Positions 32,060-42,037 of a stretch of DNA of 64,000 nucleotides are shown piece after piece. Position numbers and translations under genes: made by a program. Numbering within the stretch: position 1 is the first letter of the stretch; each line of letters opens with the position of its first letter. This DNA comes from Pegoplata infirma. Lineage: Eukaryota > Arthropoda > Insecta > Diptera > Anthomyiidae. The DNA lies in NCBI GenBank assembly GCA_963921195.1, contig OY992540.1:177415896-177479895 (forward strand). The letters run 5' to 3'. Below the pieces are notes generated by a model. The model did no database searches, was not told the origin of the DNA, and worked only from the letters and a program-made list of their open reading frames with translations.

Positions 32060-33745
32060 AAGAAAATGTTTGACAGAAATACATGTATTTTGTTGTTGTA
32101 TCTGTCAATCATTTTCTTGTTTTCTTCTAGGGTTACCAGATTTGAAATATGGAATAACAGTACATTTGGTCTCAAAAAACAGTACATTGCAAATAAAAAC
32201 AGTACTTTTTTAAAAGTCTTATTTTATATCAAACTTTAAAAACTTAGCCCTTTTACCCTGATTTCAAACAGATCTCAGCCAAAACGCCCATAAAAGGTTG
32301 TTAACAGAACGGTGGAACATTTTAGGTAACCCTCTCAAACTTATTTTTTTTTTTTTATCAGTGTTGAAAAAAATTGCGATTGACTTTTTGGAGCATTTGT
32401 CTTAGTTGCCGCGATATCTTACTTGAAAAGCTTTTGTAGTCTATGCTTTCGCTTAACTAAAACACCGATCTTTCTATCAAAAACATATGAAAAAATCCAT
32501 AAAACAGTGTTTTAATTAAAACACGACTTTAAAAAGCAAACGCGAAAACGGTATTATTACACTCAAACAAAGGCCTAACTAAAGTTTGGGAAAATGTTTT
32601 TTTCGCAATTTAGTAAAATTTAATAAAAATTTTGAAATTTCTTTGACATAATTTGCAACCAATTAGTTCATCATATTTATATTCTTAGAATTGATAAAGT
32701 TTTTTTTTCAGGTTCCTGAGTAAAAATTTTTATATGATGCAATATATAATGATATATGACACAATATATATTAATACGCAATTTGATCTGAATAATGGTG
32801 GATGTTTTTGCATTAAAAAAGATCAGCTTGTATAAAATATGATTTGATTTCATCCGAGTTTTGACCAGACATTGCTATATATTGGTGGATCTAATTAGAT
32901 CTAATTGCACTAAAACTAAAATCCTGGTGTTTTTTGGTTGGGGTTGAGATACACCACAGGTCAACGATACATTCACCAAACATATAATTTTCAAAAAAAA
33001 AAAATGTTTGGGTACGCTTCGAACCAGAAAGGTGATATACATAACCCTAACAAGGAAATGTTTAGGAACATTTTAAAAAGTTTCTTATACTTTGCCTAAA
33101 AACCTTAGAAAATGTTTGGTTAATTGGAAACATATATAGGTTTATATGGAACAGCATAAGCTATATATAATTTTATGTTAAATTATACAGAAAATCAAAT
33201 TTTGTATTGACTCTCATATAATTTTATATAATTATATCAACCGTACACCTTTTAATCCGAATCATGATTAAATTATATATTACTACATATGACTGCATTA
33301 AAAAAATTTAGAAAATATCTCAGGGATGTATAATACTATATAATTTATTATGTTTGTATCAAGTTATATATTGTAATATATGTCTATTTTTACTCGGGTT
33401 TAGTAAATTTTATGCAATTTAAGGAAATTTTTTTTTTCAAAAAATGTTTCAAAAATTTCAAAAATCTTTAAAGAATCTCCGGTCCTCTTTCACTGTATGG
33501 ACTCCTCAATTTGAATCTAAAAATTTGGGCGTTCCACAGTGGAAGATAGACGCGCATCGTAACAAAATCGAAATTGTCAGCGATTTGATCGGTTGAACAT
33601 GGGTTTGATAAAAGACATCCTAGGGGATAGAAAACCGTTCATAAAATATTTATATGTCATTTACTTTGACCAGGGCGTCTCTCCAAAGTCTAAACATTTT
33701 CAGGTTTTTTTAAAAAATTTAAATTTTTTGGAAACCTTTTTTAAA
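32060..33745. other. Left interior of the AGTGG element, no gene
   Basis: AT-rich. At 32720-33400 there are many TATATAAT/ATATATTA words. A less AT-rich patch at 33480-33690 has no matching frame. No conserved motif was recognised, and any upstream exons of the gene ending at 40329 are not visible here. Confidence 0.4.
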
Positions 33746-33892
33746 TTTTTTTTTTTTTTTTTTTTTAATTCTTTATTATCCTGATTATTGAATCTGCCCA
33801 TTCTTGGCCTAACAATAAGTGTGTAAATCTTAAAAAACTAACTTAAATACTAGTTACTCCCAAGGAGCCATTTTGAAGAACGGGCCTCTAAA

Positions 33893-36562
33893 TTAAATGG
33901 GCGGTAAGTCTGCACGTTGCAGTCTGGTGTGCGTTTGGGTTCGGGTAAGGGCTCTCGCCAATGGGTTTGGGTGGTTGCTAAGCTTTTCCAAGTATTTCGT
34001 TCTGATGCCTATAAACTCTTCTCTTACTAACGGAATATTTAAGTCCTCGTGAATGTTGATATTCCTGACATACCACGGGGCTCCCGTAATGATCCTTAGA
34101 ATTTTCGATTGTGCCCTCTGTATAAGCTCAATATTAGACATACTGGCTGTACCCCATAGTTGGATACCATAAGTCCATATTGGTTTTATAATACAATTAT
34201 ACAGGATGACCTTAGAGTCAAGGCTAAGTTTTGAATGCTTATTAATTAACCAATGTAACTGGCAGGCTTTCAGCTTCATATGAAGCCTCTTGGCTTCTAA
34301 ATGTTTTCGCCATGTAAGACGTCTGTCTAAGTGAATACCAAGGTATGTAACACTCTCAGACTGTGGGATATTAACACCATTTAACGAGACAGGGGCACAA
34401 GACCCCATTCTAAGTGTAAACGTAACGTGCTTGCTCTTAAGTTCGTTAACTTTAATTCGCCAGTTTTTGAACCACGTCTCCACAGCTCTAAGGTGGTTGT
34501 TAAGTCTCAAGGAGGCAACATTAGGGTCTGAGTGAGTGCTTATCAAAGCTGTATCATCCGCAAATGTTGATGTAGTTATATGTTCAGATATCGGCAAGTC
34601 CGACGTAAATATCAGATAAAGAACGGGGCCGAGAACACTTCCTTGAGGAACACCTGCATTCATTTTATAATCAGAAGTTGTAGTTTCCTTATATTTTACC
34701 CTGAAGTAGCGATTAAGAAGGTAAGATTCTAGAAGTTTGTGTGTAACAATTGGTAGGTGATATTTTATTTTATATAAAAGACCCTCGTGCCATACTTTAT
34801 CAAATGCCTGAGCGACATCCAGAAAAACGGCAGAGCAGTATTTTTTTTCTTCAAAGGCTTTCCTTATCTCGCAAGTTATGCGGTTCACTTGCTCTATTGT
34901 TCCATGCCTTTAACGAAAGCCGAACTGATGAGCTGGAATGCTATTTGTGTTTTCCATAATAGGAAGAATCTTTTGAAGAAAAACCTTTTCAAATAGTTTT
35001 GATAGGCACGGAAGTAAACTTATAGGCCTGTATGACGAAGTTAGTGTTAAATCTTTTCCAGGCTTGGGAATCATCTTGATTTGAGAAATTTTCCACATGT
35101 CCGGGAAGTAACCTTTTTGCAAGATCGCATTAAATATTTTAGTCAGAACTTCAACCGCTATAAATGGTAGGTTTTTTATCATGTTTGGTGTGACCAAGTC
35201 ATACCCAGGCGCTTTTTTTGGACTTAGCTGCGTTCGAATAATTTCATCAACGTCTTGGGCGTTAAATAGTATATTACCTGAGTTGTGATCCATATGCACA
35301 GGCAGATCCGGAAGTGTAAAATTATTCTCTGCCAAGTTTGGCTCAAAGACAGTCCTCAAATGTTCCGCAAATGAGTATGCTTTCTCCTCTTCACTGCGTG
35401 CCCAATTGCCACATTGCTTTCTCAGCGGTGGTTCGCCCTCTACCGGTGGTTTAATTTTAGTAGCTTTCCAAAGTGAATAGTTCGCTGAACTTTTATGCGA
35501 TAAACTTTCCACATACACGCTATTAATGCGATCCTCTTCCAAATGAAGGGCTTTTCTAAGGTTTCTCGTAGCTTCAGACAGCCTCTGCTTCGCAGCAGGG
35601 GATCGACTGTTTTGCCATTCTCTTCTTAGCCTTCTTTTAATGGTTAGAAGTTGCTCGATTTCAGAGTTTGAAACATAAAAACTGCGATCTGAGGAAGCAA
35701 CGGTTATGGGAGCCGAAGAGTGCTCTGCTGCTGATCTCAGAATGGACGTAAAGTCCTGGACACATTCACTTATATCCCCCTCACATTCCAAAGATGGACT
35801 AATGTGGATGTGGCTACTAATGTACTTTTTATATTTTAACCAATTCGTCTTTGACGAAGTGAGTCCACAGGGTGTCTTAACCGAAATTGGTTCATCGTAA
35901 TATGTTAAAATTACTGGAGAATGGTCTGAATTGAGATCAAATGACGTTTCAGCAGATAACTTACTTCTGTCGATATGTTTCATTATTCCAAAATCGATAA
36001 GATCAGGAATTTTCCTTGGATCTGAAGGCCAATAAGTCGGCTGTCCAGACGATATAACGTCTAAATTATTCCTTCGATCAATAAGAGCACAGTAAAGCTG
36101 TCTTCCTCTTGGGTTCGCTAGACGTGAACCCCAATAGGTGTGTTTCGCATTGTAGTCTCCACAAGCTAGGAAGCGATTACCAAGAGTTTTGAAAAAATTT
36201 TCAAATTGTATCTTAGATACTGAAAACCGCGGAGGACAGTAAACTGATGTCAGAGTAAGTCCTCCTCCTACACAATCAAGATGTATTGAGGTAGCTTGAA
36301 GGTAGATTGTAGAATAAATTTCCATAGCATGGTGCTTAATTCTACTTCTTATCAAAATACCTGTTCCCCCGTGAGCCTTACCGTCAGGGTGATTTGTTTT
36401 GTGAAATGTATAACCTGGAATCTGAAAATTATATCTGTTCGTGAGGTGGGTTTCCGATAACAATAACACATCAATGTTATTGTTGTGCAAAAAATTAGAT
36501 ATCTCAGCCTTATGCTGGTTTACGCCGTTTGCATTCCAAAAACATATTTTAAACAAACGCAT
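33893..36562 (-). pseudogene. Jockey ORF2: AP-type endonuclease and reverse transcriptase, one nonsense codon
   Basis: It would nick target DNA and copy the element RNA by target-primed reverse transcription. The frame is continuous for 890 codons except for a single TAA at 34910-34912, so this is a stop substitution and not a frameshift. The endonuclease domain at the N-terminus shows F-W-N-A-N-G, L-S-E-T-H, G-D-Y-N-A-K-H and S-D-H-S-P-V. The RT domain has K-K-A-P-G-Y-D, Y-R-P-I-S-L-L, the D-V-A-Q-A-F-D-K-V-W block, G-V-P-Q-G-S-V-L-G-P and the catalytic F-A-D-D. The stop falls inside RT, after H-Q-F-G-F-R. The start ATG overlaps the ORF1 stop. Confidence 0.85.
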
Positions 36563-38331
36563 TATTTTTTTGATATGAGAGCCTGCAAAGTTTTATTTTG
36601 CGCTTTTAGCTCCTCTATTGTACCTTGCATGGATGTCATAAAAGCATTCATTGTGCTCTGCATTGTAGACATGAAATTAGTCATTGACTGCATTAGGGTG
36701 AAAAACATTGATTCCACTCCTCCCATATTAGGGGGATTGCAGGGTTGCTGAGAGCCCGTTATTAACGCATTAGCGTATGTGTTACCAGCACTACCTAAAG
36801 AAGTATGTGCCTCAGATGAAACTGGAGAATGAGCCGCGGGTGGTACTGAGCTCTGATTTATCAAACTTAAAGGTGGCGCACTAGGTACGGCCAGTGGATT
36901 TGCCGTATTTTGCGATGCATTCCTTGGTTCAAACGATAATATTTGGCCCCTTGACTGTTGTTGTTTTTGCCTAAGTTTTAATCTAAGTTCCTTATAAATT
37001 GGGCAGCCCCGATATTTTGCAGAGTGGTTATTTCCACAGTTGCTACATTTCTTTACACCTTCACCATTTTTAATTACGGTACACTCTGATGAAGAGTGTA
37101 AATCACCACATACAGGACAAACTGTGCTTAAGGTACAATAGGATCTTGTGTGTCCATACTCTTGACAGTTTGAGCATTGAATTGGATCACTTCTTTTAAG
37201 CGGTTCTTCTACTGAAACTCTACGATGAAGAAGGTATCGTTCCGAGTAGATGGGATGAATTTCATTCCTTTTTAGCCTTTTGGCTTCAGGCTCCAGCTCA
37301 ACTCGAAACATTGGTTGAGGAACTTTTGCCCTGTTAAAAATATTAACTACAACTTTAACTTTATAGCCCTTTGCTTCAAGGGCCTCCTTAATATCATTAG
37401 GTTCTACACTGGATTCTATACCCTTAAACACCACAATTAACCCTTTGCTACTTTTCAACTGGTATGTATAATAGCTTCTGTTACTATTGTGCAAGAACTT
37501 GGTTATTTCCCTATAGTTCTTCTCAGTGTAGACCTGTACTTTCGTCTCGTGTATGTTACCCTTTCTAATTGGAACAATATGGAATGTGTTATTTCCAATT
37601 AGTTTTGTAAAATCAGACACCAATTGGTTGGAGCTACGCTCACGAAGGAATATTGGTGGAGGTTTAGCCTCTTTACGGGTACTACTCGGATTTTGTAAAT
37701 CAGTATCTGGTTCATCCAGAACTGCAAAACGATTGTTATTTAAGGGATTAGTGTTATCATTATTATTGTTGCTATTATGAACTTTTTGTTTCTTTGTCTC
37801 ACTATTATTATTTTTTTGTGGGCTACGGACTCTTTTGAATTTAAAGTAGCGGTCTATACCAGTCTGTATTGCCGCTTGTTTACTCGTTCCTGGCTTTTCA
37901 ATTGTATTTGATGTACTTACATGTGTTTGTAACATACTTACAGTACTCTCATTAGACAAGATAAGAGAAGGAGAGTTTAAAATACCACCTATGTTGTTGT
38001 TGGGAGTATTATTCATTGCTGCATTATCGTTGAATATGCTTTTAGGTGTGGGTGATTGAATTTGACTCAAAGTTTTTAGTGTTGTATTGTTTTCAATAGT
38101 GTTTATTTCTGTTTCAGAATTTGGCGGGTTAGTTTTTTTGTCACTTAAGAGTAAGGCTGGTGAGCATGATCGAGCTCTTTCTATTGGTTTTGCTGTTAAA
38201 AAATTTTTATTATATTGCGGATTATAAATGTTTTTATTTTGTGCACTGCTCTCTTCATAAAATGAGATGTAGGAATTTCTTCCATTTAAACTGAGCCTTG
38301 ACTCATTTATTTTCGTGTTAGAATCACTCAT
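36562..38331 (-). CDS. Jockey ORF1, Gag-like nucleic-acid-binding protein
   Basis: 589 aa, intact. It coats the element RNA in a ribonucleoprotein particle. The first 235 residues are Asn/Ser-rich and low in complexity. About 240-350 looks like the RRM-like/PRE domain of Jockey-type ORF1 proteins. Three zinc knuckles follow: C386-C389-H394-C399, C405-C408-H412-C417 and C429-C432-H436-C443. The tail (about 545-588) is Met-rich and helical (M-S-T-M-Q-S-T-M), likely a short coiled coil. The stop TAA shares its last base with the ORF2 ATG (TAATG at 36564-36560), which suggests stop-restart translation of ORF2. Confidence 0.85.
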   Translation of the reverse strand: MSDSNTKINESRLSLNGRNSYISFYEESSAQNKNIYNPQYNKNFLTAKPIERARSCSPALLLSDKKTNPPNSETEINTIENNTTLKTLSQIQSPTPKSIFNDNAAMNNTPNNNIGGILNSPSLILSNESTVSMLQTHVSTSNTIEKPGTSKQAAIQTGIDRYFKFKRVRSPQKNNNSETKKQKVHNSNNNNDNTNPLNNNRFAVLDEPDTDLQNPSSTRKEAKPPPIFLRERSSNQLVSDFTKLIGNNTFHIVPIRKGNIHETKVQVYTEKNYREITKFLHNSNRSYYTYQLKSSKGLIVVFKGIESSVEPNDIKEALEAKGYKVKVVVNIFNRAKVPQPMFRVELEPEAKRLKRNEIHPIYSERYLLHRRVSVEEPLKRSDPIQCSNCQEYGHTRSYCTLSTVCPVCGDLHSSSECTVIKNGEGVKKCSNCGNNHSAKYRGCPIYKELRLKLRQKQQQSRGQILSFEPRNASQNTANPLAVPSAPPLSLINQSSVPPAAHSPVSSEAHTSLGSAGNTYANALITGSQQPCNPPNMGGVESMFFTLMQSMTNFMSTMQSTMNAFMTSMQGTIEELKAQNKTLQALISKK

Positions 38332-39205
38332 GCACTTTTTGCGAAAATTTAAAACAAAACAAAGAACAAGATATGGATATTTTTTTTTTCCTTTTTTTAA
38401 TTTATAATTTTAAAATATTTTTTGCCACTGTATTTAAATAAGAAAAGTATTTCTTTTAACACTGTTTAAGTTAATAATTAAAAGCGTCTATTCGCTGATA
38501 TTTTTTAAAATTTATTTAATGCACTTTCACTGAAATTTATTAAATTCACGGAGCGAGTTAAAAAATTAATGCGTCTGTCTCTCACGACGGTTGACAATTA
38601 TTAAATGATTGAGTAAAACTATTTCTAAGTAAGCTAACATCCTGAAATTTTAACACAGCTTTAACAATCTATGTAACTAATTAAAACTGCCCTTATAAGC
38701 TAAAATTTTAAACCGCGTTATTCGTTAATTGACTGCCAAATGTTGTAATTTTTTAAGAAATGTGTAAAAAAGACTCTTAATTATAGATTGCATCTTTTGT
38801 GGAACCTTGTGGATACAGACAAATTCAATATGGGGTGAAACTAGAGGTATTTATCTAAACGAGGAACTCTATTTCGTCTGCAGTAACTTGCAATTAAATT
38901 CAGGATAAGGCTCCAAAGTAGGGTCCATAAAAAGAAAAAAAAAAAAAAACTTATATATATTTATTTTTTTAAATTTTTATTTTTCGAAATTATTAAATAT
39001 CAGCTTCAACCTATTAAGATATTTACAAAAAAAAAAATGGTGATGCTGCATAGGCTTGAGAAACTAACAAAATTTGACATTACAAGTAATGGGATTTGTA
39101 ATCCGGAACAAATGTTAATAAGTAGTTACTTGTTGAAACACTAATTATTTTAACAAGGGTGTGAGAAAAAAATAAATAGTGATGAGAATTAAGATAAATA
39201 AGTAC

Positions 39206-39310
39206 TTTTTTTTTTTTTTTTTTTAATTCTTTATTATTCTGATTATTGAATCTGCCCATTCTTGGCCTAACAATAAGTGTGTAAATCTTAAAAAACTAAC
39301 TTAAATACTT
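39206..39310 (-). mobile_element. 5'-truncated Jockey copy with its own target duplication
   Basis: Only the last ~86 bases of the element plus a 19-base T run (poly(A) tail) remain, and they match the 3' end at 33768-33850 with one difference. AAATAAGTAC flanks it on both sides (39196-39205 and 39311-39320), the mark of an independent target-primed insertion. Confidence 0.85.
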
Positions 39311-39320
39311 AAATAAGTAC

Positions 39321-39974
39321 TTAGTTACTCTCGTTTTACTAAAAAGGAGTAGAAAACCATTACCAATAAAAAGTAAAATAGCTACCCTGTAGGAAGCCTG
39401 GGTTCAAGTGTCTCCAAGTCAACACTTTTGTCGACTATTTTGGGTGACTTTTTGGTGACATTGTCAACGAAGAGTCCACACCTTTTTAATACATTTGGAC
39501 AATTTTAAAATACTACTTGAAATGGATTTCCGCACTAATCCAGTTAAACTTTCAATGTCTCCGTATGATCTTATACAAACTACATAGTCAATGATTCTAA
39601 AGGCACTATTAATAATGTGGAAATCTAATAAAAAATTTCAAAAATGTGGACTAGAATTATTAAAATGTACTACTGAATCTCTGGTTCCAATGTCTACATG
39701 TGGTTCTATAAGAAACACCTAGTCAATAGTAAGTCAATAGTACTAAGGGCACTAGTGGATTCTCAATGACAAGCACATGTAAATGTCTACAGTGGAAAGC
39801 ATTGTCTGTCATATAACTGGTCAGTAGTACTGGTGACGAAGTCAATAGTGAATCAGTACTGCTTTACTATCGACATTTCCTACAGGGTATTTACCAAATG
39901 GGAGTAATAAACACATTTAAGTGTTAAAAATAAAAAAAAATTAAAAATTGTCAAATTTTTATTGAGTTACGTAA
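39321..39974. other. No gene recognised
   Basis: Interior of the AGTGG element. There are repeated short words around CAATAGTA and CTACAGGG but no open frame with a motif. A stop (39972-39974) closes the frame of the gene fragment that follows. Confidence 0.4.
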
Positions 39975-40329
39975 TTCGACACAGCAAAACTTATAATCTC
40001 AATGTATGGATGGTGGACAATGAGTCCTACTGTACATAAGGTCCTGATACACGGAAGTGAGATTATTCAAAATTCGGTGTCACCAGTTGGTATTAAAAAT
40101 ATTTTGAACTATATAAGCAATTCATTAACTAACTTATACAATTTAAATATTAGGTCAGTTATCAGAAGAATCGTTAGAAAGGTCGCATAAATATTTTAAG
40201 ATTTACAAAAGCAATTTTAGCAGAAAAAATTCAAGAATAAACAATCTAAAAGATATTTTTAAAAAATTTATGGTAGAATCAGATCCAAAAATTTCCATTT
40301 TACGTGAAGAAACATCGAACTTCGTATAA
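39975..40329 (+). pseudogene. 3' end of an intron-containing, probably transposon-encoded gene
   Basis: Exon A (39975-40089) encodes a stretch with M-S-P-T-V-H-K-V-L-I-H-G. Exon B (40154-40329) encodes S-E-E-S-L-E-R-S-H-K-Y-F-K, then R-K-N-S-R, then S-D-P-K-I-S, and ends in TAA (40327-40329). Between them is a 64-nt GT...AG intron (40090-40153) with a CTAAC branch-point-like word; removing it joins the frame. The conserved pattern V-H-K-h-L-I-H-G ... P-h-G-x-L-S-E-E ... S-R ... S-D-P resembles the C-terminus of proteins I associate from memory with insect and cnidarian mobile elements, whose function I cannot name. The upstream part is absent, so this is a remnant. Confidence 0.5.
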
Positions 40330-41600
40330 AAGGTTCCTTATGCAAAAGAACTATTGCAACTAATACAAAAGAACTATTTTTTATTTTATTTATTACGATA
40401 TTGCATTATTGTGTCTATGTTAATTTGTTTTTTTATGTTTTAATCCTGTTATTATTCATTTTTGCTATTTTTACTATTTATTTATTATAAATCAATAAAA
40501 TAAAATTGATAAAAAAGTCATACGTGCCGGATATCTTAGTGTAGGGTGAAAGGTAATATTTGCAAATATTAAATTTATCTTTTTTTTGCAATTTTAAATA
40601 GGTTTGATACAAGCAATTCCACTTATATATTTATATTGTCAGATTTGTTAACTAAAAAAGTCGATACATTTGGTCATAATTTAACTCAATTTTTTATATG
40701 TATTTTAACTAATATTGTTTAATGATGTATATTTACTCTATCCGAACGACATTCAGTAATAATATATCAAAAATGGCCATGATCTTTTCATTTTTTTAGC
40801 ATTTGTTCATATAAATAAATTAACCAACTTTGCATTCAATTTATATGTAGGGTGCAAGGACGACAACAAACTTTGATAACAGCTTTAATTGCTAAAGGTC
40901 CCTAGTTTTGAGAATGCCTAATTTTGTTTAACAACTCCTAACCGTTTAGAAGATATAGTCAAAAAACTTCGATGCGCGCGTTTTCCATATAAACCGTCCA
41001 CTGTGCGTTCCTCATTTCTCAAAAAATATTGCCGAAACAAAAAAAAATGGCAAATACATTTTTGTAGTTCTTTACACGACCGTCTTAGTCCCCCCGTGTA
41101 ATAGTTTTTAAGTTATCCCGTTAAGATTCTAAAGGCCCTTTTGGGCCCTTAAATTCCCGTATCCTAAAAACTAAGCAAGGTAGAGCAAAAAGGGCAAAGA
41201 TGCTGAATCAAAATCTATGACGATCCTTAATAGACCCAATGGGACTGGGCCTAAATAAGGTGGTCTGGACACATGGGTTCCAAACCTAATGGAGTCTGCC
41301 CTCAATCGGAACTTTAAATGAGATGAACTCAATAAATTTTTTTTTTCCCATTTTCTAGTTTTTTCTTTTTCTTATTTTTCAGAAAAATTTAGATAAGATG
41401 AAGGAAAACATGGCAATGGAGCTAAATCATTATTGAGTTTAGTTAAGTTTTTCACTTTTTAAATAATTTTTCTTTTTGAGTGTGGTATAAAATTAAATTG
41501 CATTTAGCTCCTTTTTAAAAATTGAATTAAAATTTAGTCAAATATGAAACATTTTTCGAAAAATGTTACATTTTGGTGATAAGTATAAAAAAACAGTACA
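40330..41600. other. Right interior of the AGTGG element, no gene
   Basis: Presumed 3' flank of the gene fragment followed by non-coding sequence. A patch at 40860-41160 is less AT-rich, but no frame or motif is recognisable. AACAGTAC subterminal repeats begin at about 41590. Confidence 0.4.
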
Positions 41601-42037
41601 AAAACAGTACACGCTTTAAAAAAACAGTACTTTTGCGTACTGTTTTAGGTGCTGTGCATAAAACAGTACTTTTTATAAAAAACAGTACATGTACTGTTTA
41701 AAACAGTACGAATGGCAACCCTATTTTCTTCATTTCTCCGATTCTTTTTAGGTTTTCTATCAAGGGTGAGAACCGCTATTGTCAGTTTTTGTAAAATTTG
41801 ATCAACTCGTTTTTTTGTAAATCAACTCTTATTTTTTGTAAATTCAATTCATATTTTTGTTAATATAAGAAATTTTATTAATAAAAAAAACTTGTTGAAA
41901 AAATTTGTTAATATTCTTTTATTAAGCATAAATCACAATATTTTTGTATTATCGTCGGCTTTTTAAGCTATAATATTTGAAGATTTTTACAAAGATTTTC
42001 ACACACACTTCGTTTATTCATGTTATGCACTCATAAG

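Larger units (their letters stand above)
33746..38600 (-). mobile_element. Jockey-clade non-LTR retrotransposon (LINE), near complete
   Basis: Read on the minus strand: ORF1 (Gag-like, 38331-36562), ORF2 (endonuclease and RT, 36562-33893), a short 3' UTR, and a poly(A) tail seen as the T run at 33746-33767. The 5' end cannot be placed exactly; it lies somewhere in 38.34-39.2 kb, and I found no convincing target duplication because both flanks are low in complexity. One nonsense codon in ORF2 disables it. Confidence 0.8.
32005..41777 (+). mobile_element. 9.8-kb DNA transposon with AGTGG ends and 3-bp duplication
   Basis: The left end AGTGGTTTTCACCCTTGATA and the right end read inward AGCGGTTCTCACCCTTGATA form inverted repeats that continue for about 40 bp (AGAAAAC...GAATCGGAGAAATGAA). 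The duplication is ATT (32002-32004 and 41778-41780). Subterminal AACAGTAC repeats occur near both ends: three at 32155-32205 and at least six at 41590-41715, probable transposase-binding sites. The interior carries a Jockey LINE and the 3' end of an intron-containing gene. Superfamily not determined; a 3-bp target is compatible with several. Confidence 0.7.

Noticed and set aside
34888..34912. Frameshift splitting Jockey ORF2
   Set aside because: Both halves are in the same frame; the break is a single stop codon.
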